This document shows positions 42,600-50,945 of a stretch of DNA of 64,000 nucleotides, one piece after another. The notes under the pieces were generated by a model that saw only the letters and a list, made by a program, of their open reading frames with translations, had not been told where the DNA came from and did not search any database. A program made the translations under genes and the position numbers. The stretch's first letter is position 1. Each line of letters opens with the position of its first letter. Source of the stretch: DASUPK01 sp963804595 (GTDB taxonomy: Bacteria; Actinomycetota; Thermoleophilia; Solirubrobacterales; 70-9). The stretch lies in assembly GCA_963804595.1 (NCBI GenBank), contig CAWDQZ010000008.1:219350-283349 (forward strand). Reading direction: 5' to 3'.

Positions 42600-43492
42600 C
42601 CATCGTCGATCCAGAAGAAGGGGCAGTCGTGGGCAACAGCTCGACAGGCACGAGTCGCTGGGACGCACTGGACTTCGGCCCGCCGGCGTCCGACCAGGAA
42701 GAGCCTGAGTCACCCGTCCTCCTGGACTACGCCTCCGACGGTCGCGTCGCAGTGGTCACCCTGAACCGGCCACCCGACAACGCGATCACCACCGAGATGG
42801 GGGCCCGCCTGACCGAGGTCATCGAGACGGTCGCGGTCCAGACCGCGGTCCGGGTCGTCATCCTCACCGGAGCCGGCGACCGGGCGTTCTCCGTCGGCAG
42901 CGACCTTCGCCAACGCAAGAACATGACGAAGGAGGACTGGCTGCGCCAGCGTCAGGACTTCGACCGCACGCTCTACACGGTGCGCGAGCTGCGCAAGCCC
43001 ATCTTTGCGGCGGTCAACGGGATCGCCTACGGCGGCGGGTCCGAGCTGGCGCAGAGCACCGACTTCATCCTCGCCGCGGAGAGCGCCACCTTCGGCCAGC
43101 CCGAGGCGATGCTGGGCCTCGCCGCGGGAGGCGGCTCACCGGCCCTGCTGCCGCGCCTCCTGCCCCGCGGGAAGGCGCTCCAGATGCTGATGACCGGTGA
43201 CCCCATCACCGCTGCCGAGGCATACCGGCTCGGGATGGTCAACGAGCTGCACCCACCAGGCGAGCTCATGGACGCGGCGATGCGGGTTGCCGAGAAGATC
43301 GCGAGCAACTCCCCCACCGCGGTGCAGGCGGTCAAGCGGGCCGCTCATCTGGGCGAGGGGCAACCGATCGAGCAGGCCATCGCGATCATGATGGACGCGC
43401 ATTGGCGCTCGGCCGTCCACCCCGACCGCGTCGAGGGGATCGGCGCCTTCAACGAAGGCCGCGAGCCCTCCTTCAAGGACGCCGACTTCTGA
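42596..43492 (+). CDS. Crotonase (enoyl-CoA hydratase/isomerase) family protein
   Basis: A 298-residue crotonase with an unusual 45-residue N-terminal extension. The oxyanion hole (RKPIFAAVNGIAYGGGSELA) is intact and FGQPEAMLGL keeps the first catalytic Glu, but the second, within the LAMEM-type helix of true hydratases, appears as Gln (GKALQMLMTGD). It may therefore be an isomerase, a decarboxylase or another CoA-thioester enzyme rather than a hydratase. It overlaps the DyP stop by four bases, so the enzymes are coupled; a peroxidase-crotonase pairing is uncommon. Confidence 0.85.
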   Translation: MTIVDPEEGAVVGNSSTGTSRWDALDFGPPASDQEEPESPVLLDYASDGRVAVVTLNRPPDNAITTEMGARLTEVIETVAVQTAVRVVILTGAGDRAFSVGSDLRQRKNMTKEDWLRQRQDFDRTLYTVRELRKPIFAAVNGIAYGGGSELAQSTDFILAAESATFGQPEAMLGLAAGGGSPALLPRLLPRGKALQMLMTGDPITAAEAYRLGMVNELHPPGELMDAAMRVAEKIASNSPTAVQAVKRAAHLGEGQPIEQAIAIMMDAHWRSAVHPDRVEGIGAFNEGREPSFKDADF

Positions 43493-43538
43493 ACGACATC
43501 ACCAACGTCGACCCCGTCGCCCGACAAGGAGCCACACC

Positions 43539-44618
43539 ATGACAGTGACCGAGAACCTCGATGCCGCGCGCGCCGGCCTGGTGATGATCAACCCCGCCCC
43601 CTACAACGCGGAAGCTCCGCCCGGAGCCCTCGCTGCCGACATCACCCCCACCGAGCTTCACTATGTCCGCAGCAACTTCCCGGTGCCCACGCACGACGGC
43701 GCGCTGGAGATCGGCGGCGCGGTGGACAACCCCACGACCTTGACCCTCGACGACCTGCGCTCCATGCCCGCACAGGACGCGATCGTGACCCTGGAGTGTG
43801 CGGGGAACGGGCGTCTCGAGATGCGCCCACTGCCCACCGGCGAGCCGTGGGGTGACTACGCGGCGTCCACCGCCCGCTGGACGGGCGTCGCCCTTCACGA
43901 GGTTCTGAAGCAGGTAGGACCACACACCGATGGCGTCGACGTCCGGTTCGAGGGCGCCGACCACGGGGCATACCACCTGAAGCCGGTCCTGGCCGACACC
44001 GACAGAGGCGACCTGAGCTTCGTGCGCGCCCTACCGCTCGAGACCGCGGTCGACCCCGCGGCCGGGATCCTCATCGCCTACGCGATGAATGGCGAGCCGC
44101 TCGGTCCCGACCACGGCGCCCCCTTCCGCATGATCGTGCCGCACTGGTACGCCGTCGCCTCCGTGAAGTGGCTCAAGCGCATCGACGTCATCACCGAGCC
44201 CTACGCCGGAGAGTTCCAGACCGGCCACTACATCTACCAATGGGCCGACAGGGCCCACGAGCCCGTTCGCCATATGCGCGTCCGAGCCCGGATCACCGAT
44301 CCGGCACCCGGCGCGGTCCTCGACACGGGCACCTACACGGTTCGCGGCAAAGCCTGGTCCGGGGAGGGACCCGTCACCCGCGTCGACATCGGCCTCACCG
44401 GCGAAGGCGACTGGCTCCCGGCTCAGCTCGAAGCACCGCATGGGCCCTACCAGTGGCAGAACTGGTCCTTCGAATGGAACGCCGTCGACGTGGGAAGACA
44501 CACTCTTCGAGCGAGGGCCACGGACGCCGCCGGCAACGTGCAACCCGACGTACCGCCATGGAACCGCCTCGGCTACGGGAACAACGCCATCGAGGTCCAG
44601 TTCGTCGACGTGCACTGA
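43539..44618 (+). CDS. Sulfite oxidase-like molybdenum-cofactor enzyme
   Basis: A 359-residue enzyme with a sulfite-oxidase fold: LECAGNGR carries the Mo-ligating Cys, followed by the Moco-binding ARWTGVALHEVL and the C-terminal Ig-like dimerisation domain (RIDVITEPYAGEF, then VRGKAWSGEGPVTRVDIG). There is no Tat or Sec signal, so unlike secreted sulfite oxidases it is cytosolic. Oxidation of sulfite, sulfoxide-like or similar substrates is possible. It lies 46 bases after the crotonase gene and closes the cluster. No molybdopterin-synthesis or haem partner gene is present nearby. Confidence 0.88.
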   Translation: MTVTENLDAARAGLVMINPAPYNAEAPPGALAADITPTELHYVRSNFPVPTHDGALEIGGAVDNPTTLTLDDLRSMPAQDAIVTLECAGNGRLEMRPLPTGEPWGDYAASTARWTGVALHEVLKQVGPHTDGVDVRFEGADHGAYHLKPVLADTDRGDLSFVRALPLETAVDPAAGILIAYAMNGEPLGPDHGAPFRMIVPHWYAVASVKWLKRIDVITEPYAGEFQTGHYIYQWADRAHEPVRHMRVRARITDPAPGAVLDTGTYTVRGKAWSGEGPVTRVDIGLTGEGDWLPAQLEAPHGPYQWQNWSFEWNAVDVGRHTLRARATDAAGNVQPDVPPWNRLGYGNNAIEVQFVDVH

Positions 44619-44798
44619 ACGCCGAGCCGCGGCAACGCGACGTCATCAGCGTGAGGGGTGGTGCGCCGGCGCCGGAACGAGGCTCCCGGGTTTGAGCCGT
44701 TCGAGCCGGTGCAGCGCTCCTCTGTGCAACGGTGGGCACTCGGGAACCCAGGGTCAGCGCATCATCGTGTGCGGTGCGGCCCAATGGAGGAGCGCATC

Positions 44799-46352
44799 GT
44801 GGCCGAAGGCCTGTCCCGACGTACCGTCCTGCACGGCCTGACGGCGTCCGCCGTGGCGGCCGGGTCGCTGCCATGGGTGGCGTCCTCGGCATCGGCGGCG
44901 CCGGGGAAGCATACGGACCCCGCCATCGACTGGGCGGCGTACGGTCGGACGGTCGGCGCGGCCTTCGACCGGATGCAGAACGTCGGCGGTGCCGTCGCCG
45001 TCGTCAGCGCTGACCAGGTGCTGCACACGTCGACGTACGGAGTGCGCGGTCTCAAGGACCGCAAACCGGTGACCACGCAGACCGTGTTCCGGGTGGGCTC
45101 GACGACCAAGTCGATGACGGCGGCGCTGGTCGCGACCTACGTCGACGACGGGACGCTGGGCTGGGACCAGAAGGTCGTCGACGCCTGGTCCGGGTTCCGC
45201 GCCCCCACCGACGAGCTGACCCGCAGCCTGCGGGTGCGAGACCTTCTCGGCATGGGGTCGGGGATCGGCGAGCCGGATCGGATGAAGCCGGGGCTGCACT
45301 TCGACAGCGTGACCGCGGCTCAGCTCCTGCAGTCGGTGGTCAACCTTCCGGTGGTCGCGTCACGGGTGAACGAGACGTTCTCCTACGCGAACACCATCCA
45401 GACGGTGGGCGGATATCTGCCGCTCCTGGCCAGCGGCGTGGCTCCGGCGGACCTGGCCCCGGCCTGGGCGGCGGCCATCCAGGAACGCCTGTTCGGCCCG
45501 GTCGGGATGACGGGCGCTCGGCTCAGCAGCGATCCGCGGGGCCAGGTGGAGGACTTCGCCACCGGCAACGGGTTCGATCTGCGACCGAAGGCGTCGGCGA
45601 TACCGTTCGCCGCGATCGGCGCCTACGCACCGTCCGGTGGCACGCTGGCGAATGTCTCCGACATGGCGGCCTGGGTGCGTCTGCACCTCCGTCAGGGGCG
45701 TTCGGTCACCGGTCGTCAGGTGGTGTCGCCGGCCAACCTCGCCCAGTGCTATGTCGCGCACGTCACCGTGGCTCCGAACGACGGGGCGCTGCCGGGTGGG
45801 GCCAGCTCCGGGTACGGGATGGGCTGGTGGCACGACACGTTCCCGAACGGGCTGCAGGTGGTGTTCCACACCGGCGCCTTCGACGGGTTCAGCACCCTCA
45901 TCGCGTTCTTCCCGGACCACGACCTGGGGCTCGTCGCCATGAACGCCATGAACCCATCGGCAGACCTCTGGACCATCTATGCCCTGGCCCTCCTGCTGAG
46001 CCAACGCCTCGGAGGCAACCCCGACCTTCCGCAGCAGGTCCTGGCCGCGAGCGCCGATCGGCTGGCCCACCTCGCCGATCTCGGCCGCCAGTCAGCGCCG
46101 GTTGACCTCAAGCGGCTCGAGCCGTATCTCGGCTACTACGAAGGCGGTTGGTCCCTGGTGCGCGAGGGGCGCGAGCTCCAGATGCGGATCGGTCCCCGGG
46201 TCATCCCGCTGCTGGCCATGCCCGACGGCAGCTATGTCATGGCCGGCGGCACCCTCGTCGGCGGGACCGTCCGGCTCGCCAAGGAGGCAGACGGCACGCC
46301 GCATCTCGAGCTGACCGGCATCGAGACCGTACGCCGGACCACCGGGCTGTGA
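44799..46352 (+). CDS. Tat-exported serine beta-lactamase-like hydrolase
   Basis: A 517-residue secreted protein with a Tat signal (SRRTVLHG near residue 6, then a hydrophobic stretch to SSASAAPGK). The class C/penicillin-binding fold shows S-x-x-K in GSTTKSMT, Y-x-N in FSYANT, and an HTG in VFHTGAF. It would hydrolyse esters or peptides outside the membrane, or act as a D-Ala-D-Ala or lipid ester hydrolase. The GTG at 44799 has GGAGGAG seven bases upstream; an ATG at 44784 lacks such a site. It follows the molybdoenzyme by 180 bases, so probably is separately transcribed. Confidence 0.88.
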   Translation: MAEGLSRRTVLHGLTASAVAAGSLPWVASSASAAPGKHTDPAIDWAAYGRTVGAAFDRMQNVGGAVAVVSADQVLHTSTYGVRGLKDRKPVTTQTVFRVGSTTKSMTAALVATYVDDGTLGWDQKVVDAWSGFRAPTDELTRSLRVRDLLGMGSGIGEPDRMKPGLHFDSVTAAQLLQSVVNLPVVASRVNETFSYANTIQTVGGYLPLLASGVAPADLAPAWAAAIQERLFGPVGMTGARLSSDPRGQVEDFATGNGFDLRPKASAIPFAAIGAYAPSGGTLANVSDMAAWVRLHLRQGRSVTGRQVVSPANLAQCYVAHVTVAPNDGALPGGASSGYGMGWWHDTFPNGLQVVFHTGAFDGFSTLIAFFPDHDLGLVAMNAMNPSADLWTIYALALLLSQRLGGNPDLPQQVLAASADRLAHLADLGRQSAPVDLKRLEPYLGYYEGGWSLVREGRELQMRIGPRVIPLLAMPDGSYVMAGGTLVGGTVRLAKEADGTPHLELTGIETVRRTTGL

Positions 46353-46472
46353 GCGACGTGAGACCGAATCCAGATCGACGTTGAACGGTGGCTGGCAATC
46401 GTCCGCTCGACGCAGCGCCCAGCACGTGGCCCCACGTCTCGAAAGCGCGGTGCGCGGAGGGGTTCGTAGCGG

Positions 46473-46876
46473 CTACTCGGTCGCGACCTGGACGGCGCGC
46501 GCGATGCTCGACCGGCTGGCCGGGTGGGCCATCGTCAGGCCCGCGAGATCGCTAGGGCGGAACCAGCGAAGATCGTCGTGCTCCTCGGGTGCGGCGTTGA
46601 TGGGTTCCCCTTCCCAGCGCCTGACGAGGAACGCGTGCACGTCAAGCGTGGGGTCACTGACCGTCATCGGTATGAGTAGGGGGTCGTGGACACGAACACC
46701 GAGTTCTTCGAGGCATTCCCGACTGACGGCCTGATGAGGCGACTCGCCCGACTCGACATGTCCGCCGACGAGGTCCCAGCAGTCGGGATACCACCGACGA
46801 GATGGATGGCGGTGCACCAGGAGCACGAGACCGTCGCGCACAAGGCCGCTACGGCGATCGGAATCCGGGCGACCAT
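46473..46876 (-). pseudogene. Nudix hydrolase, frameshifted near its start
   Basis: A Nudix domain with the box GGHVESGESPHQAVSRECLEELGV intact. One missing C at about 46846-46850 splits the gene: the first part reads MVARIPIAVAAL (ATG 46876) and the rest begins VRDGLVLLVHRHPSRRWYP. Adding one base joins them as in normal family members of about 135 residues. It would hydrolyse nucleoside diphosphates linked to another group. If the break is real, GTG 46841 could start a shorter protein lacking the first strand. It lies on the minus strand below the GNAT gene. Confidence 0.75.
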
Positions 46877-46986
46877 GGCGGGTGTCGTCGTCACGGCCTT
46901 CTCGGTGTTCTCGCTCTGGGGCGGGACGTCGGTTCCCCTCGGAGCATTCATGGCGGCGGCGGGCATCGGCATCACCGTCTTTGGTG

Positions 46987-47796
46987 TCATCGGGATGGTC
47001 CGAGAGGCGAGCCCTCCTGAGGGTCCGTCTGCATGACGTAGGGAATGGTGGTGGCCATCTCGACGAAGCCCAAACGCTGGAGGATCGGGCGACTGTCGGC
47101 CGAGGCGTCCACCTGCAGGTAGCGGAACCCGGCAGCCGCCGCGCGTGCGGCACGGTGTGACACCAACGAGCGGAAGACCCCGCGACCGCGCCACGCAGGG
47201 ATCGTCCCTCCACCCCACAGGCCGGCGAAGTCGGTGCCGGCGTGGAAGCTGACCCGTCCGGCCGAGACGGGCGTCGCGCCCGCGAACGCGACGAACGCTT
47301 CCCCAGCGCCGGGCCGGTCCGCCAGGTCAGCGAGGACGCTGCGTCCCACCGCGCTGTGGTCGCCGCCGAACGCCTGGTCGTGTACCTGGACCAGCGCGTC
47401 GACCCCTGCTTCGTCACGGACCTGGACCACATCGACCCCTCGAGGTGGAGCCACGTGCAGGTCCATGTCGCTGATGCGCGCGATCATCAGCGTTTCGACC
47501 TCGTCAGGGACTAAGCCATGAGCGCGCAACCGCGCGGGCAGCGCGGGCGGCTGGTCGTACGAGTAGTACTTCCATTCCCAGCTCCGACCCGCCGCTGCGA
47601 ACGCTGCGACCTCGGCACTGATCGCCACGTCGACATCGGTACCCGCCAGGTCACTCCAGGTGACCCCGCTCCAGCCGTCAGCGCCCGCGACGACACGGGT
47701 CGTGGCGACGCCACGTACCACCACGACCCCCGGCCCGGACTCGGGCCGACGGCGGATCTGCTCGTCGAAGGCCGCGAGCACCGCATCCCGATCCAT
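46987..47796 (-). CDS. GNAT-family N-acetyltransferase
   Basis: A 269-residue acetyltransferase-like protein: the acetyl-CoA motif TIPAWRGRGVFRSLVSHRAARAAAAGF (Q/RxxGxG/A-like loop), preceded by the beta-strand AGRVSFHAGTDFAG and followed by LQVDASADSRPILQRLGF. The N-terminal 150 residues form a second, degenerate GNAT-like half. The substrate is unknown. ATG 47796 is chosen because the next upstream in-frame start has no site. It lies upstream of the Nudix gene on the same strand, 110 bases apart. Confidence 0.8.
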   Translation of the reverse strand: MDRDAVLAAFDEQIRRRPESGPGVVVVRGVATTRVVAGADGWSGVTWSDLAGTDVDVAISAEVAAFAAAGRSWEWKYYSYDQPPALPARLRAHGLVPDEVETLMIARISDMDLHVAPPRGVDVVQVRDEAGVDALVQVHDQAFGGDHSAVGRSVLADLADRPGAGEAFVAFAGATPVSAGRVSFHAGTDFAGLWGGGTIPAWRGRGVFRSLVSHRAARAAAAGFRYLQVDASADSRPILQRLGFVEMATTIPYVMQTDPQEGSPLGPSR

Positions 47797-47847
47797 CCGG
47801 GCATCCCAGCATCGAAAGCAGTTGACCGGCAACCGATATCGCAGGGA

Positions 47848-48495
47848 TCAGTCCATGGCGTACACGATCGCGCCGAGCCGACGCGATCGACGCGGGCGCG
47901 CCTTGTCGGATGGCCGAAGATCGCTGCGCGCCTTCTTGCAGCGGGCCACGAACGGCACGGGAGGCTTCGACCCAGGTCTCGGGCGCGCGGCGAGGCTCGA
48001 TGCGCGCCTGTCGCTGCCTGGTCGTATCCGCAGGTTCAGACCCGGCCTGGCGTCGCCTACTTCGCTGGTGAGCTCCTGGGCGAGCATCACGATGATGCCG
48101 CTAGGCCCGCGGACGTAGGTGAGCTTGTAGACGTCCTCGTACGTGGCCACCCCGCGCAGCGGGTGGCATCCGTGCTTCGCGGCGATCGCGAGAGCGTCGT
48201 CGATGTCGTCGACCGAGAAGGCGACTCGGTGCATGCCGATCTCGTTGGGCCGGGTGGGCGCCGTGTCGATGGCGGTGGGGTGGATGTACTCGAAGAGCTC
48301 GAGGCGACCGTGGCCGTCCGGAGTCTGAAGCATGGCGATGTTGACGTGGTTGCCATCGAGGCCCACGGCGGTGTCGGCCCACTCGCCGCTGACCGTGTCT
48401 CGACCGAGGACGGTCAGTCCGAGGTCGGTGAAGAAGGCGATCGTGGCGTCAAGGTCGTCGACGGCGATGCCGACGTTCTCCAGTTTGATGGGCAT
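47848..48495 (-). CDS. VOC-family (methylmalonyl-CoA epimerase-like) protein with Arg-rich tail
   Basis: The first 140 residues are a standard VOC domain: MPIKLENVGIAVDDLDATIAFFTDLG, then ELFEYIHP and YEDVYKLTYVRGPSGIIVMLAQEL. The pattern resembles methylmalonyl-CoA epimerase and other single-domain VOC enzymes. The last 75 residues (DRRASS...KARPRRSRRLG) are basic and not part of the family; the usual stop would come just after LAQEL, and a stop in the next frame lies there. A frameshift or lost stop is therefore possible. ATG at 48495 opens it. Confidence 0.7.
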   Translation of the reverse strand: MPIKLENVGIAVDDLDATIAFFTDLGLTVLGRDTVSGEWADTAVGLDGNHVNIAMLQTPDGHGRLELFEYIHPTAIDTAPTRPNEIGMHRVAFSVDDIDDALAIAAKHGCHPLRGVATYEDVYKLTYVRGPSGIIVMLAQELTSEVGDARPGLNLRIRPGSDRRASSLAARPRPGSKPPVPFVARCKKARSDLRPSDKARPRRSRRLGAIVYAMD

Positions 48496-48664
48496 GCGTT
48501 GCACGCTACCGATTCGACGCGGTGCGGTTGGATCAGTGAAACATCGGATCCGACAGGGCATCGTGCAATGGGGGAGGCGGAAGGTTGAGGGTCACGGGGT
48601 GGACGCTGCGCCGCGGACCCAGTGTGGTTGGGGCGCAACGGCGCACCGTCGATCGTCGTCGCCG

Positions 48665-49568
48665 ATGACGGAAAACGGTCCGAACGTCGAGCCGCCGGAT
48701 GCGGCCACGTTGGCGTGGGCGGCACGTCGTCTGGCCTCCGAGGCGGCGACGGTCGTTCAGCGCCTGGGCGGGGGGCTGGACGCCGCGACCCATCTTCTTC
48801 GAGCCGGCGACGGGTCGGAAGCGGTCCTGCGGCGTGCGGTCGGGCCGGACGGCGATCGTCGCGTCGAGCAGTTCCGCAGAGAACGGGACATCCTGACGTT
48901 GCTGCAGCACACCGGGCTACCAGTGGCTCGGTTGCTGGGCGCGGACGTGGACGCCGTGCAGACCGATGGTCCGGCCCTGCTGACCAGCTGCCTGCCGGGC
49001 CGCCTCACCTACCCACCAGAACCGACCGACGCGTTTGTGTCCGGCGTGGCGACAGCGGCCGGCATGGTGCACTCACAGCCCGTGCCCGACGTCGTGTGGC
49101 CCTGGCATGACGGGGCGGCCAACCTCAGCCGTCGCGTCCAGGCCGGTAGACGGTCCGGGCTGGGCCCGGCTGCGGGAGATCGGGATCCCCTCGGGTCCGC
49201 TGACCTTCGTCCACGGCGACCTGTGGCCGGGCAACCTCCTGTTCCAGTCCGACCGGCTGACCGGAATCGTCGACTGGGGTGACGCCGGGGTGGGCCACCC
49301 TGGTCTCGAGGTCGGCTACCTGGCGGCCGACCTGCGCGTCGCGACAGGCTCGCAGCACGTCCATGAGGCCGCGATCGACGCGTACGAGAAGGTACGCGGT
49401 CCGCTGCCGAACCGGGCCTGGTGGGAGGTAGCCGGCTATCTGCGCTTCCCCCGCGACCCGGCCGACTGGCTGGCCGCCTGGACCGAGGCCGGCCTCCCCT
49501 TGAGCGCAGCGGACGTGCGGACGAGGCACGCCGCCGGCCTGGCCCACGCCCTGAGCCGACTGTCCTGA
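48665..49568 (+). pseudogene. Aminoglycoside phosphotransferase-like kinase, frameshifted
   Basis: The reconstructed protein of about 300 residues is a protein-kinase-like phosphotransferase: LGGGLDAATHLLRAGDGSEAVLRR, then the catalytic FVHGDLWPGNLLF (Brenner HxDxxxxN) and IVDWGDAGVGHPGLEVGYL metal-binding DxD-like motif. It would phosphorylate a small metabolite or antibiotic. The frame breaks at 49141-49148 where one extra C occurs in ggccgg; removing it gives ...RRVQAVDGPGWARL.... ATG 48665 lies after gcc with no clear RBS. It stands alone between the VOC gene and the TetR gene. Confidence 0.75.
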
Positions 49569-49648
49569 CCGGCCGCCTCGAGCGGACCGGTCGGCCGTCA
49601 CCGAACCCGACTGCCCATCGGATCACCGAAGCCGTGGCATACCGGTGG

Positions 49649-50284
49649 TCAGCGTTGCGTGGGCTCGCTGAAGATGGCGTTGCGGATCAGGCCGGCGAGC
49701 CACTCGGTGTACTGCTCTTCGCTCCAGCCGTGATCGAGCAGCAGCCAGCGGGGCTGTGTCGAGTTGAGAGCCCACACCGTGTCGATCGCGTAGTCGAGGG
49801 TGATGTCCTTGCGTAGCCACCCCTTGGCGGCCCAGTGCCGTACGTAGAACTGGCTGCCGACGTGTCGTTCCGTGTCGGTCGTGGTGACGAACTCGGCGAG
49901 AGCCTTGTCGGTGTCGCCCGCGCCGAGAAGCACCCTGAGCAGCGGGTCGATCCGGCTCGAGATGGACTGTGCCAGCTCGGCATAGGCCGTCGCGGCCGCG
50001 GCGGGGCTCTGAGCATCGTGGACGGCGATGGCCTCGGGCCGCTGCGCCAGGGGGATGTCGTCGTCGTCGCCGACGAGCGAGACGTCATAGACGGACTTGA
50101 GGAGGCCTGCCTTGCCACCGAACGTCTTGTAGATCGTCTCCTGCGAAACGCCCGCATCCTCGGCGACCTGTCGGATCGTCGTGCCGCCGAAACCACGGGC
50201 CAGGAAGGCGCTCTTGGCCACCTCGATGATCCGGGCACGGGTGTTCCGAGCCGTCTCCTGGCGCTGACGGTTGTCGTAGGGCAC
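49649..50284 (-). CDS. TetR-family transcriptional repressor
   Basis: A 211-residue repressor. Residues 10-58 form the TetR helix-turn-helix: ETARNTRARIIEVAKSAFLARGFGGTTIRQVAEDAGVSQETIYKTFGGKAGL. The C-terminal ligand domain has a FVRHW-like core with a WLAGLIRNAIF tail. The GTG at 50284 has GGGAGG upstream. A compound inverted repeat lies between it and the divergent SnoaL-like gene, which is its probable target and also autoregulated. The ligand is not predictable. Confidence 0.9.
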   Translation of the reverse strand: MPYDNRQRQETARNTRARIIEVAKSAFLARGFGGTTIRQVAEDAGVSQETIYKTFGGKAGLLKSVYDVSLVGDDDDIPLAQRPEAIAVHDAQSPAAAATAYAELAQSISSRIDPLLRVLLGAGDTDKALAEFVTTTDTERHVGSQFYVRHWAAKGWLRKDITLDYAIDTVWALNSTQPRWLLLDHGWSEEQYTEWLAGLIRNAIFSEPTQR

Positions 50285-50318
50285 GGGGCCTCCCTCGAGA
50301 AAGGGACTTGCAGGAAAG

Positions 50319-50363
50319 TTCGGTACAGCCTACTGTATCTTCATTCCAGTTCACTGTACCGAA
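50319..50363. promoter_or_regulatory. TetR-type compound operator
   Basis: Outer arms ttcggtacag (50319-50328) and ctgtaccgaa (50354-50363) form a perfect inverted repeat. Between them, ggtacag-ccta-ctgtatc (50322-50339) is a near palindrome sharing the tacag/ctgta core. Three half-sites in 45 bp between the TetR gene and the SnoaL-like gene suggest a double operator for the TetR protein. Confidence 0.6.
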
Positions 50364-50373
50364 AGGTCGACCG

Positions 50374-50925
50374 ATGCAACACACTCAGACCCGGAACGAG
50401 TCCGTGACGGTGGCGGAGGCCGCCGTCCACGCCGTTCTCAACGGCACCCTCGCCGACCTCGTCTCCCTCGTTCACCCCGACGCGACCAACCGAGAGGCCC
50501 TCACGGAGCCGCCGGCCACCCGCGGTCGCGGGCCGGAGGCGTTCCACGCCACCGGCGAGTGGCTGCGTGCCGCGTTCTCTGATCTCAGCTGGACGACCGA
50601 GGAGAGCGTCGCCGAGGGGGACCTGGTCGTCACCTACGGCAGGATGACCGGCCGGCACACCGGCAACTTCGTCGTGTGGACCGAAGACGCGAAGGTGGAA
50701 CGGGCGTTCGCCCCGACCGGTAAGAGCTTCACGGTGCGGCAGGCCCACTTCCAGCGGATCCAGGACGGTCTCGTGATCGAGCACTGGGCGGTTCGCGATG
50801 ATCAAGGAATGGCGCTTCAGGCCGGCTGGCTCCCACCCACGCCCGCCTTCCTCATCCGCTGCGCCCTGGCGACCAGGAGCGCGCGGCGGGCTATCGTTGA
50901 TGGCGAAGCAGCGACAGCGCCCTGA
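50374..50925 (+). CDS. SnoaL-like (NTF2-fold) polyketide cyclase-like protein
   Basis: A 183-residue NTF2-like protein: TVAEAAVHAVLNGTLADLVSLVHPDA, then ...FHATGEWLRAAFSDLSWTTEESVAEGDLVVTYGRMTGRHTG and DGLVIEHWAVRDD, the pattern of SnoaL/ester-cyclase-like proteins. It may isomerise or cyclise a small metabolite, or bind one. GAAAGG lies eight bases before the ATG at 50374. A 28-residue basic tail follows the fold. It is divergent from tetR, whose operator lies between them, so it is probably repressed by TetR. Confidence 0.82.
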   Translation: MQHTQTRNESVTVAEAAVHAVLNGTLADLVSLVHPDATNREALTEPPATRGRGPEAFHATGEWLRAAFSDLSWTTEESVAEGDLVVTYGRMTGRHTGNFVVWTEDAKVERAFAPTGKSFTVRQAHFQRIQDGLVIEHWAVRDDQGMALQAGWLPPTPAFLIRCALATRSARRAIVDGEAATAP

Positions 50926-50945
50926 GCGGTGGTAACCGATACCGC

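Noticed and set aside
46686..47036. 116-codon + strand frame with a hydrophobic stretch
   Set aside because: It is largely antisense to the Nudix and GNAT genes; its hydrophobic part lies mostly in the gap between them, but there is no RBS, promoter or family match.
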